The notes: a model not told the origin generated them from the sequence alone. 62,058 nucleotides of DNA from Streptomyces albus subsp. chlorinus (GCF_013302895.1 NZ_VJOK01000001.1:4401153-4463210); one strand, 5' to 3'. Positions 36,836-45,233 are shown, counted from the first letter of the stretch. A program made the numbers and translations.

Positions 36836-37752
36836 GCAGCACGGCCGAAGGGGTGCTGGGGCCCGGCCCCGGTGCCGATGTCGGGCGGGTGCGGGCCTTT
36901 CTGCGGCTCGTGGTCATCGAGCACTCGGTCTTCGCGCTGCCGTTCGCCTACATCGCGGCGCTCACCGCGATGTTCCGGGAGAGCCGCAGCGTCCACTGGT
37001 GGCAGCTGTTCCTGGTGACGGTCGCCATGGTGGGGATGCGGACGTTCGCGATGGCGGCGAACCGCATCATCGACCGGGAGATCGACGCCCGCAACCCGCG
37101 CACCGCCGGGCGTGAGCTGGTCACCGGCGCGGTGTCCGTCCGCACCGCCTGGACGGGGGCCGCGGTCGCCCTCGTGGTCTTCCTGGGCGCGGCGGCCCTG
37201 CTCAACCCGCTGTGTCTGGCGCTGGCACCGGTCGCCGTCGTCCCGATGGTGGTCTATCCGTACGGGAAGCGCTTCACCGACTTCCCGCACGCCCTTCTCG
37301 GCCTCGCCCAGGCCATCGGCCCCACCGGCGCGTGGCTGGCCGTCACCGGCGCCTGGTCCTGGCACGCGGTGGTGCTGGGGCTGGCCGTGGGCATCTGGAT
37401 CGGCGGCTTCGACCTGATCTACGCCTGCCAGGACGTGGCGGCCGACCGCGCGGGCGGCGTGCGGTCGGTGCCGGCCCGCTTCGGCACCGCCAACGCCATC
37501 CGGGCCACCCGCGTCGCCCACCTGGTCACGGTGGCCCTGCTGGCCGTCTTCGGCGTCCTGACCCACGCGGGTCTCTTCTACTGGCTGGGCATCGCCATCG
37601 TGGCCGTGGCCTTCGTCTACGAGCACACCATCGTCCGCCCCCACGACCTCTCCCGGCTCAACCGGGCCTTTTTCCAGGTCAACAGCTTCATCGGGGTCGC
37701 CCTGTTCGTGTGCGCCCTGCTGGACCTGGCGGTGCGCGGCCTCGGGGTCTGA
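36832..37752 (+). CDS. mqnP: Menaquinone biosynthesis prenyltransferase MqnP
   Basis: UbiA-superfamily integral membrane prenyltransferase of 306 residues, about eight to nine helices. The two Asp-rich motifs are AANRIIDREIDARNPRT near residue 82 and YACQDVAADRAGG near residue 198, which bind the Mg-polyprenyl diphosphate. Expected to prenylate 1,4-dihydroxy-6-naphthoate-type acceptors in the futalosine pathway. GTG start coupled to ubiD. Confidence 0.92.
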   Translation: MSSTAEGVLGPGPGADVGRVRAFLRLVVIEHSVFALPFAYIAALTAMFRESRSVHWWQLFLVTVAMVGMRTFAMAANRIIDREIDARNPRTAGRELVTGAVSVRTAWTGAAVALVVFLGAAALLNPLCLALAPVAVVPMVVYPYGKRFTDFPHALLGLAQAIGPTGAWLAVTGAWSWHAVVLGLAVGIWIGGFDLIYACQDVAADRAGGVRSVPARFGTANAIRATRVAHLVTVALLAVFGVLTHAGLFYWLGIAIVAVAFVYEHTIVRPHDLSRLNRAFFQVNSFIGVALFVCALLDLAVRGLGV

Positions 37753-37795
37753 CCCCCTCCCGCCCCGCCGCCGGAGCCCCGCCCGGCCCGGCCGC

Positions 37796-38398
37796 TCAGT
37801 GCCAGGCGGGCCTGCCCTCGCCGAGGGGGTGGCGCTCGGCGGTGAGGCGGGCGGCGAGGATGCCGCCTATCAGGCCGAAGAGGTGGCCCTGCCAGGAGAT
37901 GCCGGAGTCGGTGGGCAGGACGCCCCACAGGAGGGAGCCGTAGAAGACGGCGACGACGGTGCCGAGGGCGACATCGGTGATGCGGCGGTCCACGAAGCCG
38001 CGGGCCACCAGATAGCCGAAGAGGCCGAAGATGAGGCCCGACGCGCCCGCCGTGTTGCTGCCGGCCGGTGCGATCAGCCATACCCCGAGGCCGCTGACCA
38101 CGATGATCGTCGCGGCGACGGCCAGGAATCTGGCCACCCCGCGCAGGGCCGCCAGGAAGCCGAGGATCAGCAGCGGCAGTGTGTTGGCGATCAAGTGGCC
38201 GAAGCCGAAGTGCATGAAGGAGCTGGGGATCACATCCACCAGCTCGCCGAGGCGGCGGGGCTCGATGCCGAAGCCGTCCAGCGCGTTGCCCGAGGCCTGG
38301 TCGACGGCCTCCAGCACCCACAGCAGGGCCACCCAGCCCACGATCAGCTTTCCGGCCGCCATCGCCCGCGCGCCCGATGCGCCCGCGCCGTTCGCCAT
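37796..38398 (-). CDS. Rhomboid family intramembrane serine protease
   Basis: A 200-residue, six-helix rhomboid. The catalytic serine is in AGASGLIFGLFGYL and the catalytic histidine in WQGHLFGLIGG; the conserved HFGFGHLIANTLPLL helix precedes them. ATG with GAGGAGG 6 bases upstream. It faces the mqnP gene convergently. Substrates are unknown; the family cleaves membrane-anchored proteins. Confidence 0.9.
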   Translation of the reverse strand: MANGAGASGARAMAAGKLIVGWVALLWVLEAVDQASGNALDGFGIEPRRLGELVDVIPSSFMHFGFGHLIANTLPLLILGFLAALRGVARFLAVAATIIVVSGLGVWLIAPAGSNTAGASGLIFGLFGYLVARGFVDRRITDVALGTVVAVFYGSLLWGVLPTDSGISWQGHLFGLIGGILAARLTAERHPLGEGRPAWH

Positions 38399-38542
38399 GC
38401 TCGCCTCCTCGGGAGGAGCAGTCCCCCTCGTCACCGGGACGCAGGTCCCGTCACCCCCTACAACGGCACCCGGGCCCTTCCCGGTTCCCCGGCCGGGCCG
38501 GGCCGGTCTTGGCGGGAGGGCGCCGGCTCACCAGGATGGCCC

Positions 38543-39688
38543 TCACAGGCCGCCCGTGCCCAGGGCGCCGTAGACCACAGCGGCCAGCAGGTCCTGCGGT
38601 TTCAGCTCGCGCACCCCGTCCGGGGCGCGGACGGAGACCGCGTCGCCGCCGCCGAAGACCATCCGCAGCGGCAGATGCGCCTTCTCGGCCTTCCCGCCGC
38701 TCAGGAACTGCGCCAGATCCAGCGTGAGGCCCGTCAGCTGGCCGCGCCGGATCTGCAGGTCCGCGCTGACCTTCCGGTCCGGGACCTTGTCCGGGTCCAG
38801 CCGGGCGCCCAGTGCCTCCAGGGCACGGGAGAGGTCGGGTGCGGCCCGGCGTGCGGGCATCGAGACCGTGACGTGTTCGGCGCCGCCGTACTCGCCCGCC
38901 TTCGTGAACTCCGCGTGCCTGCCGAGCGTCTTCTCCAGGCCCTCCAGGAACTCCCGCTCCGACTCCCCGTTGAGCGCCCGGCCCGCCGCCGTCGCCCGGC
39001 CGAGCCGCTTGCTGGTCGCGTCGCTCTGCTCGGACACCGCCGCGCCGTGCCGCCCGAACTCGCCCCGCTTCTCCTCCTTGGCGATCTGCTGCGCGGCGCG
39101 CGCGAAGTCGTCGAACGACTCGGGGTCGATCTCCACCCACTTGCCCTTGAGGGCGTCCTTGGCCGAGCCCAGCGTGGTGGGCAGGTCCTTCGCCAGAGAG
39201 ACGATTCTGCGGGCCCTGCGCCGGTCCGTCGTCGAGCCGTCCGTCTGCGCGACGAGGGAGCGCAGGTTGACGCGGGCGTAGAGCCGCTCCTCCACCGACT
39301 TGACGTTCAGCACGTCCCGGCCGCCGAAGTTGAGGCCCGCCGCGAAGCGCAGCCGCTCGGAGCGGCTCAGCTCCTTGAGGGGGGTCTCCTCGCGGTCGGA
39401 GCCGACGGCGAGGGTGAGTTCGCCGCGTGCCAGCAGCTTGGCGGCGTGGCGGGTGGCGCGGGTGTCGCCGGCGCCCGCCGCCCTCAGGAACCTCTCGGCG
39501 TCGCCCGTGCTGCCGTCCACGGACATCAGCACGGAGGCGGTCGGCTGCTCGCCGAGCTTCTCGAACGCGTGCTTCACCTTGAGGCCCGTGGTCAGCTTCT
39601 CCGTCGCGGAGCAGCCGGTGAGGGCGACGGCGAGGACGGCCGCGCCCGCCACGGAGGCGAGTTGGGCTCGGGGTCGGGTGACACGCAT
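38543..39688 (-). CDS. Putative lipoprotein, LppX/LprG-like beta-rich domain uncertain
   Basis: Secreted lipoprotein of 381 residues with a clean signal peptide and lipobox (LAVALTGCSATEKL). The long mature region alternates hydrophobic and charged strands (KVSADLQIRRGQLTGLTLDL; LPLRMVFGGGDAVSV), as in beta-sheet lipid-carrier folds, but I cannot assign a family. Divergent from ubiX, so the envelope protein may simply share that promoter region. Confidence 0.72.
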   Translation of the reverse strand: MRVTRPRAQLASVAGAAVLAVALTGCSATEKLTTGLKVKHAFEKLGEQPTASVLMSVDGSTGDAERFLRAAGAGDTRATRHAAKLLARGELTLAVGSDREETPLKELSRSERLRFAAGLNFGGRDVLNVKSVEERLYARVNLRSLVAQTDGSTTDRRRARRIVSLAKDLPTTLGSAKDALKGKWVEIDPESFDDFARAAQQIAKEEKRGEFGRHGAAVSEQSDATSKRLGRATAAGRALNGESEREFLEGLEKTLGRHAEFTKAGEYGGAEHVTVSMPARRAAPDLSRALEALGARLDPDKVPDRKVSADLQIRRGQLTGLTLDLAQFLSGGKAEKAHLPLRMVFGGGDAVSVRAPDGVRELKPQDLLAAVVYGALGTGGL

Positions 39689-39789
39689 ACCCCGAGGGTA
39701 CGTGGGCCGGCGGGCCGCCGTCCCTCCCCGTGCCGTTTCCCGGCACACCGTACGGCGGGAGGGCCCCGGCCGCGTCGTAGGGTCGAGGC

Positions 39790-40464
39790 GTGAACGGTTA
39801 CGGACGCCTCCCATGGGTCGTGGGGGTCTCAGGAGCGTCGGGGACGCCCTACGCGGCGTCGGTCATCCGCGCCCTGCTGGCCGCCGGTGAGGACATCGAC
39901 CTCATCGTGAGCCGCGCCTCGCGGCTCACCCTCCTCGACGAGACCGGCCACCCCTTCCGGGACGCCCACGCGGAGGCGGATCTGCGCCGCTGGCTGGCCC
40001 GCGGCGCGGACGGCAGCCCCGACGCGTTCGACGTGGACCCGGCCCGGGTGCGGCACTGGTCCCCGGGGGACCTGGCCGCGGGACCGTCCTCCGGCTCCTA
40101 CCCGGTCAAGGGCATGCTGATCGTCCCCGCCAGCACCGCGTGCGTCGCCGGGGTCGCGCTGGGGCTCTCCAAGGACCTGCTCCAGCGTGCCGCGAGTGTG
40201 ACGCTGAAGGAGCGCCGTCCGCTCGTCGTCGCCGTGCGGGAGACACCGCTGAACGGGCAGACCCTGCGCCACCTCGTCACGCTGGACGAGGCGGGCGCGG
40301 TCGTCCTTCCCGCTTCGCCCGCCTTCTACGCCGGTGCCCGGCACATCCAGGACCTGGTGGATTTCGTGGCCGGGCGGGCGCTGGACGCCGCCGGGGTGCC
40401 GCACGGGCTGTACCGGCGGTGGGAGGGGGAGCTTGGGCGGGGCGCTGTCGGTCCCATGCCTTAG
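39790..40464 (+). CDS. ubiX: UbiX-type flavin prenyltransferase
   Basis: Makes prenylated FMN for the UbiD decarboxylase encoded upstream (224 residues). The FMN-binding start VGVSGASGTPYAASVIRAL, the segment GSYPVKGMLIVPASTACVAG and the RPLVVAVRETPLN strand are diagnostic. GTG start with a weak ribosome binding site. It carries a 40-residue insertion rich in Asp/Arg/Ala after residue 50, as in other Streptomyces copies. It ends 39 bases before an Lrp-type regulator gene. Confidence 0.93.
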   Translation: MNGYGRLPWVVGVSGASGTPYAASVIRALLAAGEDIDLIVSRASRLTLLDETGHPFRDAHAEADLRRWLARGADGSPDAFDVDPARVRHWSPGDLAAGPSSGSYPVKGMLIVPASTACVAGVALGLSKDLLQRAASVTLKERRPLVVAVRETPLNGQTLRHLVTLDEAGAVVLPASPAFYAGARHIQDLVDFVAGRALDAAGVPHGLYRRWEGELGRGAVGPMP

Positions 40465-40503
40465 ATTCGTTCCCGGACTTCGACAAGGGAGGCGGCGGCA
40501 TCC

Positions 40504-40956
40504 ATGGACGCGGTGGACAGGCAGCTCATCCAGGCGCTGCGGGAGAACGGAAGAGCCTCCTACGCCGAACTGGGGCGGCTGGTGGGGCTGTCGGGCCCCA
40601 GCGTCACCGACCGGATCAACCGGCTGGAGGCCGCCGGGGTGATCACGGGGTACCGCGCCACGGTGGACGCGCCCTCCCTCGGGCTGGGGGTGACGGCGCT
40701 CATCGGCATCCAGCTCTCCGACGCCACCGACCACGAGGAGGTGGCCACCCGGCTGCGGGACCTGCACGAGATCGAGGACTGCTGGTTCATCGCCGGTGAC
40801 GACTCGTACATGCTCAAGGTGCGGGCCGGCGATGTGGACGGGCTGGAGCGCACCATCCGCCGCCTGTCGGGCACCAAGGGCGTCTCCCGTACGCGGACGA
40901 CGATCGTGCTGTCCACCAAGTGGGAGAACAGGGTCGGGGAGCTGCCCGAGGAGTAG
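40504..40956 (+). CDS. Lrp/AsnC family transcriptional regulator
   Basis: A 150-residue feast/famine regulator. N-terminal HTH: MDAVDRQLIQALRENGRASY and LGRLVGLSGPSVTDRINRLE. C-terminal RAM effector-binding domain: GVTALIGIQLSDATDHEEVA onward to SRTRTTIVLST. GGGAGG precedes the ATG. It sits between ubiX and the MqnE-like gene in the menaquinone locus, which suggests local regulation, though the ligand is unknown. Confidence 0.93.
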   Translation: MDAVDRQLIQALRENGRASYAELGRLVGLSGPSVTDRINRLEAAGVITGYRATVDAPSLGLGVTALIGIQLSDATDHEEVATRLRDLHEIEDCWFIAGDDSYMLKVRAGDVDGLERTIRRLSGTKGVSRTRTTIVLSTKWENRVGELPEE

Positions 40957-41016
40957 GCGCCGGGCGGGGCTGGCGTAGTCTCGACGCGAGCGCGCGGAAG
41001 TGAGCGGAACGGACGA

Positions 41017-42048
41017 ATGGGACAGGTGGCGCGAGGCATGGAGAACGTCGAGAAGAAGGTGCGCTCCGGCGAGCGGCTGAGCCGCGAGGACGGCCTGACC
41101 CTCTACGCGTCCGACGACCTGGCCCGGCTGGGCGGACTCGCGCACGAGGTGCGGACGCTCAAGAACGGCGAGGCCGCCCACTTCGCCGTCCGCCGGCGGG
41201 TGGAGATCCCGGACGCCTCCGCCCTCGACGAGGCGGTCGGGCGGGCCACGCGCGGCGCCGCGGCCGGCGCCACCGAGCTGCACCTGCGCTTCGGCGCCGG
41301 GCTGCCCTGGGAAGAGTGCGTCCGGGCGCTGCGCACGCTGCGGGCCGCGCTCCCCGAGGCGGTCGCCCTGCACGCGTTCACCGCGGCCGGTGTCCGCCGC
41401 CTCGCCGCCCTGGCCGGCACGGATGAGAGCGAGATCCTGGACGAGCTGGCCGCCGCCGGTCCGGCCTCGCTCCTGGCCGAGGACGCCGAGGAGTCCGGGG
41501 ACGGGGATGGGCCGGGCGCCGGATGGGAGGACTGGGCGCGGGTGCACCGGCTCGCGCACCGCAAGGGCCTCACCACCTCCTGCACCCTGCCCTACGGGCA
41601 CACCGAGGACGTCGCCGACCGGGTGGACCACCTGCTGCGGCTGCGGCAACTCCAGGACGAGACCGGCGGGTTCCGCATCCTCCTCCCGCTGCGCCGGCCC
41701 GGCGCCCGGGGAGCCACCGGCGCCGAGGTCCTCGCCACCTTCGCGGTCGCGCGCCTGCTGCTCGACAACGTGCCGCACCTGGCCGTCGACTGGGCGCTGC
41801 ACGGAGCCCAGACGGCGCAGCTTGCGCTCCAGCACGGGGCCGACGAGATGGCCGGCCAGGTGGTGGAGGACGGCCAGGAGCCGGACGGCGAGCGGGACGA
41901 GGCCGCGCTGACCCGCGAGGACCTGGTGGACCTCATCAGGGACGCGGGCCTGCGCCCCGTGGAGCGCGACGCCCGCTACGGTGCGCTGCGCACCTACGAG
42001 GGCCCGGACCCGGAGCGGCGCGAGTCCCCGCAGCCCATGCGGGTGTAA
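41017..42048 (+). CDS. MqnE-like protein lacking the radical SAM iron-sulfur site
   Basis: A 343-residue homologue of aminofutalosine synthase. Its N-terminus (VRSGERLSREDGLTLYASDD; LGGLAHEVRTLKNGEAAHF) and C-terminus (ending ESPQPMRV) match MqnE closely, and WEDWARVHRLAHRKGL and RLRQLQDETGGF are retained. The loop that should carry CxxxCxxC is missing: after HFAVRRRVE the sequence jumps to IPDASALDEAV, about 25-30 residues short. Only two cysteines remain (WEECV, TTSCT), and the GGGAE-type SAM-binding stretch reads LLAEDAEE. A single-base frameshift does not explain this, since no Cys codons lie there. So it is unlikely to be a radical SAM enzyme. It occupies the usual mqnE position. An ATG at 41038 is an alternative start. 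Confidence 0.85.
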   Translation: MGQVARGMENVEKKVRSGERLSREDGLTLYASDDLARLGGLAHEVRTLKNGEAAHFAVRRRVEIPDASALDEAVGRATRGAAAGATELHLRFGAGLPWEECVRALRTLRAALPEAVALHAFTAAGVRRLAALAGTDESEILDELAAAGPASLLAEDAEESGDGDGPGAGWEDWARVHRLAHRKGLTTSCTLPYGHTEDVADRVDHLLRLRQLQDETGGFRILLPLRRPGARGATGAEVLATFAVARLLLDNVPHLAVDWALHGAQTAQLALQHGADEMAGQVVEDGQEPDGERDEAALTREDLVDLIRDAGLRPVERDARYGALRTYEGPDPERRESPQPMRV

Positions 42049-42113
42049 GGCCCCCGGGTGGAGGCCCCGCCGCGCCGGTGAGAGCCCCCCTCGGCGGGGG
42101 TACCGCGAGCCGT

Positions 42114-42848
42114 ATGGCAGCGAAGAGGGCACCGAGCGGTAAGAGGACCACGGCCGGCGGGAGCGCGGGCGACGGAGGCGCGGGCGGGCCGGAGGACGCC
42201 TACGACGCGACCCCCTTCCTCCCCGGCGGGCACGGGCGCGGCGACGCGGGACTGCGGGCGCTGTGCGAGGCGGCGGCCGGCTGCCGCGGCTGCCCGCTGC
42301 ACCGGGAGGCGACGCAGACCGTCTTCGGCAGCGGCGACGCGGACGCGCGGGTCTTTCTCGTCGGGGAGCAGCCCGGCGACCAGGAGGACCGGCGCGGCGA
42401 ACCCTTCGTCGGACCGGCGGGCCGGACGCTGGACCGGGCGCTGGGGGAGGCGGGCATCGACCCGGCGCAGACGTATGTGACCAACGCCGTCAAGCACTTC
42501 AAGTGGGCGCACGAGGAAGGGCGCGGCAAGCGGCGCATCCACAAGCCGCCGACCCTGCGCGAGATGACGGCCTGCGGCCCGTGGCTGGCGGCCGAGCTGG
42601 CGCTGACGCGGCCCGAGGTCCTGGTGGTGCTCGGGGCCACGGCCGGCAAGGCGCTCTTCGGCTCCTCGTTCCGCGTCACCAAGGAGCGCGGCACCTGCAC
42701 CGAGCGTGACGTCCACGGGCGTACCGAGCGGGTCGTGCCCACCATCCACCCCTCGGCGGTCCTGCGGGCCGGGGACGAGAGGAGCCGGGACGAGGCGTAC
42801 GCGGGTCTCGTGGCCGATCTGCGGGTGGCGGCGCGGATGCTGGACTGA
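42114..42848 (+). CDS. UdgX-type uracil-DNA glycosylase
   Basis: Uracil-DNA glycosylase superfamily protein, 244 residues. Motif A reads LVGEQPGDQEDRRGEPFVGP, the UdgX form (Gln after Glu and QED) rather than family 4. It carries the UdgX-specific loop KRRIH with His143, the residue that in the mycobacterial protein becomes covalently joined to the deoxyribose of the abasic site. The Fe-S cysteines (CRGCPLH and later TACGP, GTCTERD) and the late motif PTIHPSAVLR are present. Expected to bind uracil in DNA irreversibly. The N-terminal 30 residues are Lys/Gly-rich linker. It follows the MqnE-like gene, with no obvious functional link. Confidence 0.88.
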   Translation: MAAKRAPSGKRTTAGGSAGDGGAGGPEDAYDATPFLPGGHGRGDAGLRALCEAAAGCRGCPLHREATQTVFGSGDADARVFLVGEQPGDQEDRRGEPFVGPAGRTLDRALGEAGIDPAQTYVTNAVKHFKWAHEEGRGKRRIHKPPTLREMTACGPWLAAELALTRPEVLVVLGATAGKALFGSSFRVTKERGTCTERDVHGRTERVVPTIHPSAVLRAGDERSRDEAYAGLVADLRVAARMLD

Positions 42849-42973
42849 GCGCGGGGGCGGCAGGGTCCGGACGGGTGCCGGGGGCGGTCGGGCGGGGGCG
42901 GCGTCGGCCGCCGTGCGGGCTGTGCTTGACTGGTGAGGACCCGCGAAACGCCCAAAAGCATGGAGAAGACACC

Positions 42974-43309
42974 GTGAGCAGCAGCACGTCGCACGCGACG
43001 CTCCGCTACACCACCATGCGGCTTGGCATCTTCGTCGGCTGCCTCGTCGTCGTCGGGCTGCTGGCGCGGTTCGGCGTCATCCCGTCGGGCATCGGCAAGT
43101 CGAACCCGATCTGGGTGGTGCTCCTCGCGCTCGTTCTCTCGGCCCCCCTCAGCTTCGTGCTGCTGCGCAAGCAGCGCGACGCCATGTCCGAGCAGCTCGT
43201 GCACGGCGTGGGCCGGGCCAAGGAGCGGCTGGCCGCCAACCAGGCGCAGGAGGACGAGGTGCAGCCGCGGAGCACCAGCGGCAGTGAGCCGAAGCCCGGT
43301 TCGGCCTGA
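42974..43309 (+). CDS. DUF4229 small membrane protein
   Basis: A 111-residue protein with two helices (LGIFVGCLVVVGLLARFG and IWVVLLALVLSAPLSFVLL), then an amphipathic charged tail (RKQRDAMSEQLVHGVGRAKE). This is the DUF4229 family, which is widespread in Streptomyces and of unknown role. GTG start with GGAGAAG 6 bases upstream; followed by a good terminator. Confidence 0.85.
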   Translation: MSSSTSHATLRYTTMRLGIFVGCLVVVGLLARFGVIPSGIGKSNPIWVVLLALVLSAPLSFVLLRKQRDAMSEQLVHGVGRAKERLAANQAQEDEVQPRSTSGSEPKPGSA

Positions 43310-43353
43310 GCGCCTCCGCCCGGGACGTGTAACCCTCGTCACACCTCTCGTAG

Positions 43354-43388
43354 CGCCCCAGTGGGAATGTGCTTTTCCCGCTGGGGCG
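43354..43388 (+). terminator. Terminator after the DUF4229 gene
   Basis: CGCCCCAG-TGGGAA pairs with TTCCC-G-CTGGGGCG; followed by TTGAGCTTTTCC, a T-rich tail unusual for this genome. Confidence 0.8.
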
Positions 43389-43411
43389 TTGAGCTTTTCC
43401 GTAAGTGTCCC

Positions 43412-43439
43412 CCAAAGGAAAGCTTTGGGTAAGCCAAAG
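43412..43439. promoter_or_regulatory. Three alternating CCAAAG/CTTTGG half-sites over the leader-peptide promoter
   Basis: CCAAAG (43412), CTTTGG (43423) and CCAAAG (43434) are each separated by exactly 5 bases, giving an 11-bp period, one helical turn. The middle element overlaps the likely -35, with TGTTAG at 43446 as -10. It looks like an operator for a regulator of the leader peptide and symporter. No known consensus is matched with certainty. Confidence 0.6.
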
Positions 43440-43461
43440 ACGGAGTGTTAGCGTGACGGCC

Positions 43462-43581
43462 ATGACGAACGCAGCCACCACTTCCGACGCGCACGCGGGC
43501 CGATCCGGTCGTCCCGGCCTGGCGCTCGTGGCCAGGCTGCACGTCGACCTGTGCCGCTGCATGTCGGCGACCTGTCGCTGA
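43462..43581 (+). CDS. Cysteine-rich leader peptide upstream of the DAACS symporter
   Basis: A 39-residue peptide ending ARLHVDLCRCMSATCR, with three cysteines in the last nine residues. Its LHVDLCR core matches the actinobacterial leader peptides found before sulfur and cysteine genes, which sense Cys-tRNA by ribosome stalling. An in-frame GTG at 43453 could add three residues; the -10-like TGTTAG is so close that the mRNA is probably leaderless or nearly so. A GC-rich hairpin begins 3 bases after the stop, and the symporter starts 123 bases later. The attenuation role is an inference from family and layout. Confidence 0.75.
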   Translation: MTNAATTSDAHAGRSGRPGLALVARLHVDLCRCMSATCR

Positions 43582-43583
43582 CA

Positions 43584-43609
43584 GCGCGGCCGGACTACCC
43601 TCCGGCGCG
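43584..43609 (+). promoter_or_regulatory. Hairpin directly after the leader peptide
   Basis: GCCGGA and TCCGGC with a 6-base loop, extended by GCGCG/GCG, beginning 3 bases after the leader stop. A ribosome stalled on the Cys codons would change its folding; candidate attenuator element. No T-run follows, so termination, if any, would be Rho-dependent. Confidence 0.5.
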
Positions 43610-43704
43610 ACCGACCGCACCGTCCTGCGATCCCTGCTCGCGACGACACCCTCTGCCCGCAGTTCCCCGCAGTCCGCTTCCTTCGACGCCTCCGGAGTAG
43701 GTCC

Positions 43705-45054
43705 GTGTCCTCGTCCTCGTCCGAAACAGCCACGCCCGCGCGGGGCTTCCGCATACCCAAGATCCCGTTCTGGGCGCAGATCCTGCTCGGCCTCGTCCTC
43801 GGTGTGGTCCTCGGCTGGGCCGCCCGCAACTGGGACGTCGCCTGGCTGGGCACCACGCTCACCAAGATCGGCGAGATCTTCGTCCAGCTGCTGAAGCTGG
43901 CCGTCGCGCCGCTGGTCTTCTTCGCGATCACCATCTCGATCACCAATCTGCGCAACGTGCACAACGCGGCGCGGCTCGCCACCCGCACCCTGCTGTGGTT
44001 CATGGCGACCTCGCTGATCGCCGTGGCGCTCGGCCTGGTCATCGGCCTGCTCACCGACCCCGGTTCGGGCACCGGCCTGTCGGCCAAGGACGCCGCCAAG
44101 CCGGACACCCAGGGCTCCTGGCTGGACTTCCTCACCGGGATCATCCCGAAGGACATCATCACGCCGTTCACCGAGTTGCAGGTGCTCCAGATCGTCTTCA
44201 TGGCGGTCGTCGTCGGCATCGCCGCGCTCAAGCTGGGCGAGAAGGCCGAGCCCATCCTCAAGCTGGGCGAGTCCGTCCTGGCGCTGCTCCAGAAGGCGCT
44301 GTGGTGGATCATCCGGCTGGCCCCGATCGGCACCATCGGCCTGATCGGCACCGCCATCAAGGACTACGGCTGGAACCTGATCGGCAGCTACGCGACCTTC
44401 ACCGCCGACATCTACGTCGGCTGCGCGCTGGTCCTCTTCGGCGTCTACCCGCTGCTGCTGGCCACCGTCGCCAAGGTCAACCCGCTCCAGTTCTTCAAGG
44501 GTGCCTGGCCCGCGATCCAGCTGGCGTTCGTCTCCCGCTCGTCGGTGGGCACCATGCCGCTGACCCAGAAGGTCACCGAGCGGCTCGGGGTGCCCAAGGA
44601 GTACGCGTCCTTCGCGGTGCCGTTCGGCTCGACGACCAAGATGGACGGCTGCGCCTCCATCTACCCGGCGATCGCGGCCATCTTCGTGGGTGAGTTCTTC
44701 CACGTGGACATGGGCATCAAGGAGTACCTGCTGATCGTCTTCGTGTCGGTCATCGGCTCCGCGGCCACGGCCGGCCTGACCGGCGCGACGGTGATGCTCA
44801 CCCTCACCCTCTCGACCCTGGGCCTGCCCCTGGAGGGCGTCGGCCTGCTGCTGGCCATCGACCCGATCCTCGACATGATGCGGACGGCGACGAACGTGGC
44901 GGGGCAGGTCGTCATCCCGGTGCTGGTCTCGGCCAAGGAGAAGATCCTGGATCGCGAGGCGTTCGCCCACGCCCGCAGCTTCAGCATCGAGGAGGCGGAC
45001 GCGGAGGCCCCCGCCGGCCCCCGGGCCACCCGCGAACCGGCCACCGCCGGCTGA
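43705..45054 (+). CDS. Dicarboxylate/amino acid:cation symporter (DAACS family)
   Basis: Sodium- or proton-coupled symporter (449 residues) of the GltP/DctA/TcyP superfamily, with about eight helices and two re-entrant loops. The serine-rich hairpin is FVSRSSVGTMPLTQKVTERL near residue 275, and the substrate-site helix follows (VPFGSTTKMDGCASIYPAIA), then NVAGQVVIPVLVSAKE. Members carry glutamate, aspartate, C4-dicarboxylates or, for TcyP, cystine. The cysteine leader peptide upstream points to L-cystine or a related sulfur compound, which is an inference. GTG start with GGAGTAGG upstream; a perfect hairpin ends the unit. Confidence 0.9.
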   Translation: MSSSSSETATPARGFRIPKIPFWAQILLGLVLGVVLGWAARNWDVAWLGTTLTKIGEIFVQLLKLAVAPLVFFAITISITNLRNVHNAARLATRTLLWFMATSLIAVALGLVIGLLTDPGSGTGLSAKDAAKPDTQGSWLDFLTGIIPKDIITPFTELQVLQIVFMAVVVGIAALKLGEKAEPILKLGESVLALLQKALWWIIRLAPIGTIGLIGTAIKDYGWNLIGSYATFTADIYVGCALVLFGVYPLLLATVAKVNPLQFFKGAWPAIQLAFVSRSSVGTMPLTQKVTERLGVPKEYASFAVPFGSTTKMDGCASIYPAIAAIFVGEFFHVDMGIKEYLLIVFVSVIGSAATAGLTGATVMLTLTLSTLGLPLEGVGLLLAIDPILDMMRTATNVAGQVVIPVLVSAKEKILDREAFAHARSFSIEEADAEAPAGPRATREPATAG

Positions 45055-45078
45055 CCGGAGCAGCACCCCCGCACCCCG

Positions 45079-45108
45079 CGCGCCCCCGGCCCCACGGCCG
45101 GGGGCGCG
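45079..45108 (+). terminator. Terminator after the DAACS symporter
   Basis: A perfect 13-bp stem CGCGCCCCCGGCC and complement with a 4-base CCAC loop, 25 bases after the stop. Confidence 0.85.
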
Positions 45109-45233
45109 TACGCTTGCGGAGGGCCGGAGGGGGAGCGGGTCGGCCGGGGGAGACGGGCGGGGGTTCCGGCGATCCCCGGCGCACAGGGGGCACGGGGAAC
45201 CAACGGGGTGACGGGGAAGAAGGGTTGACACGC

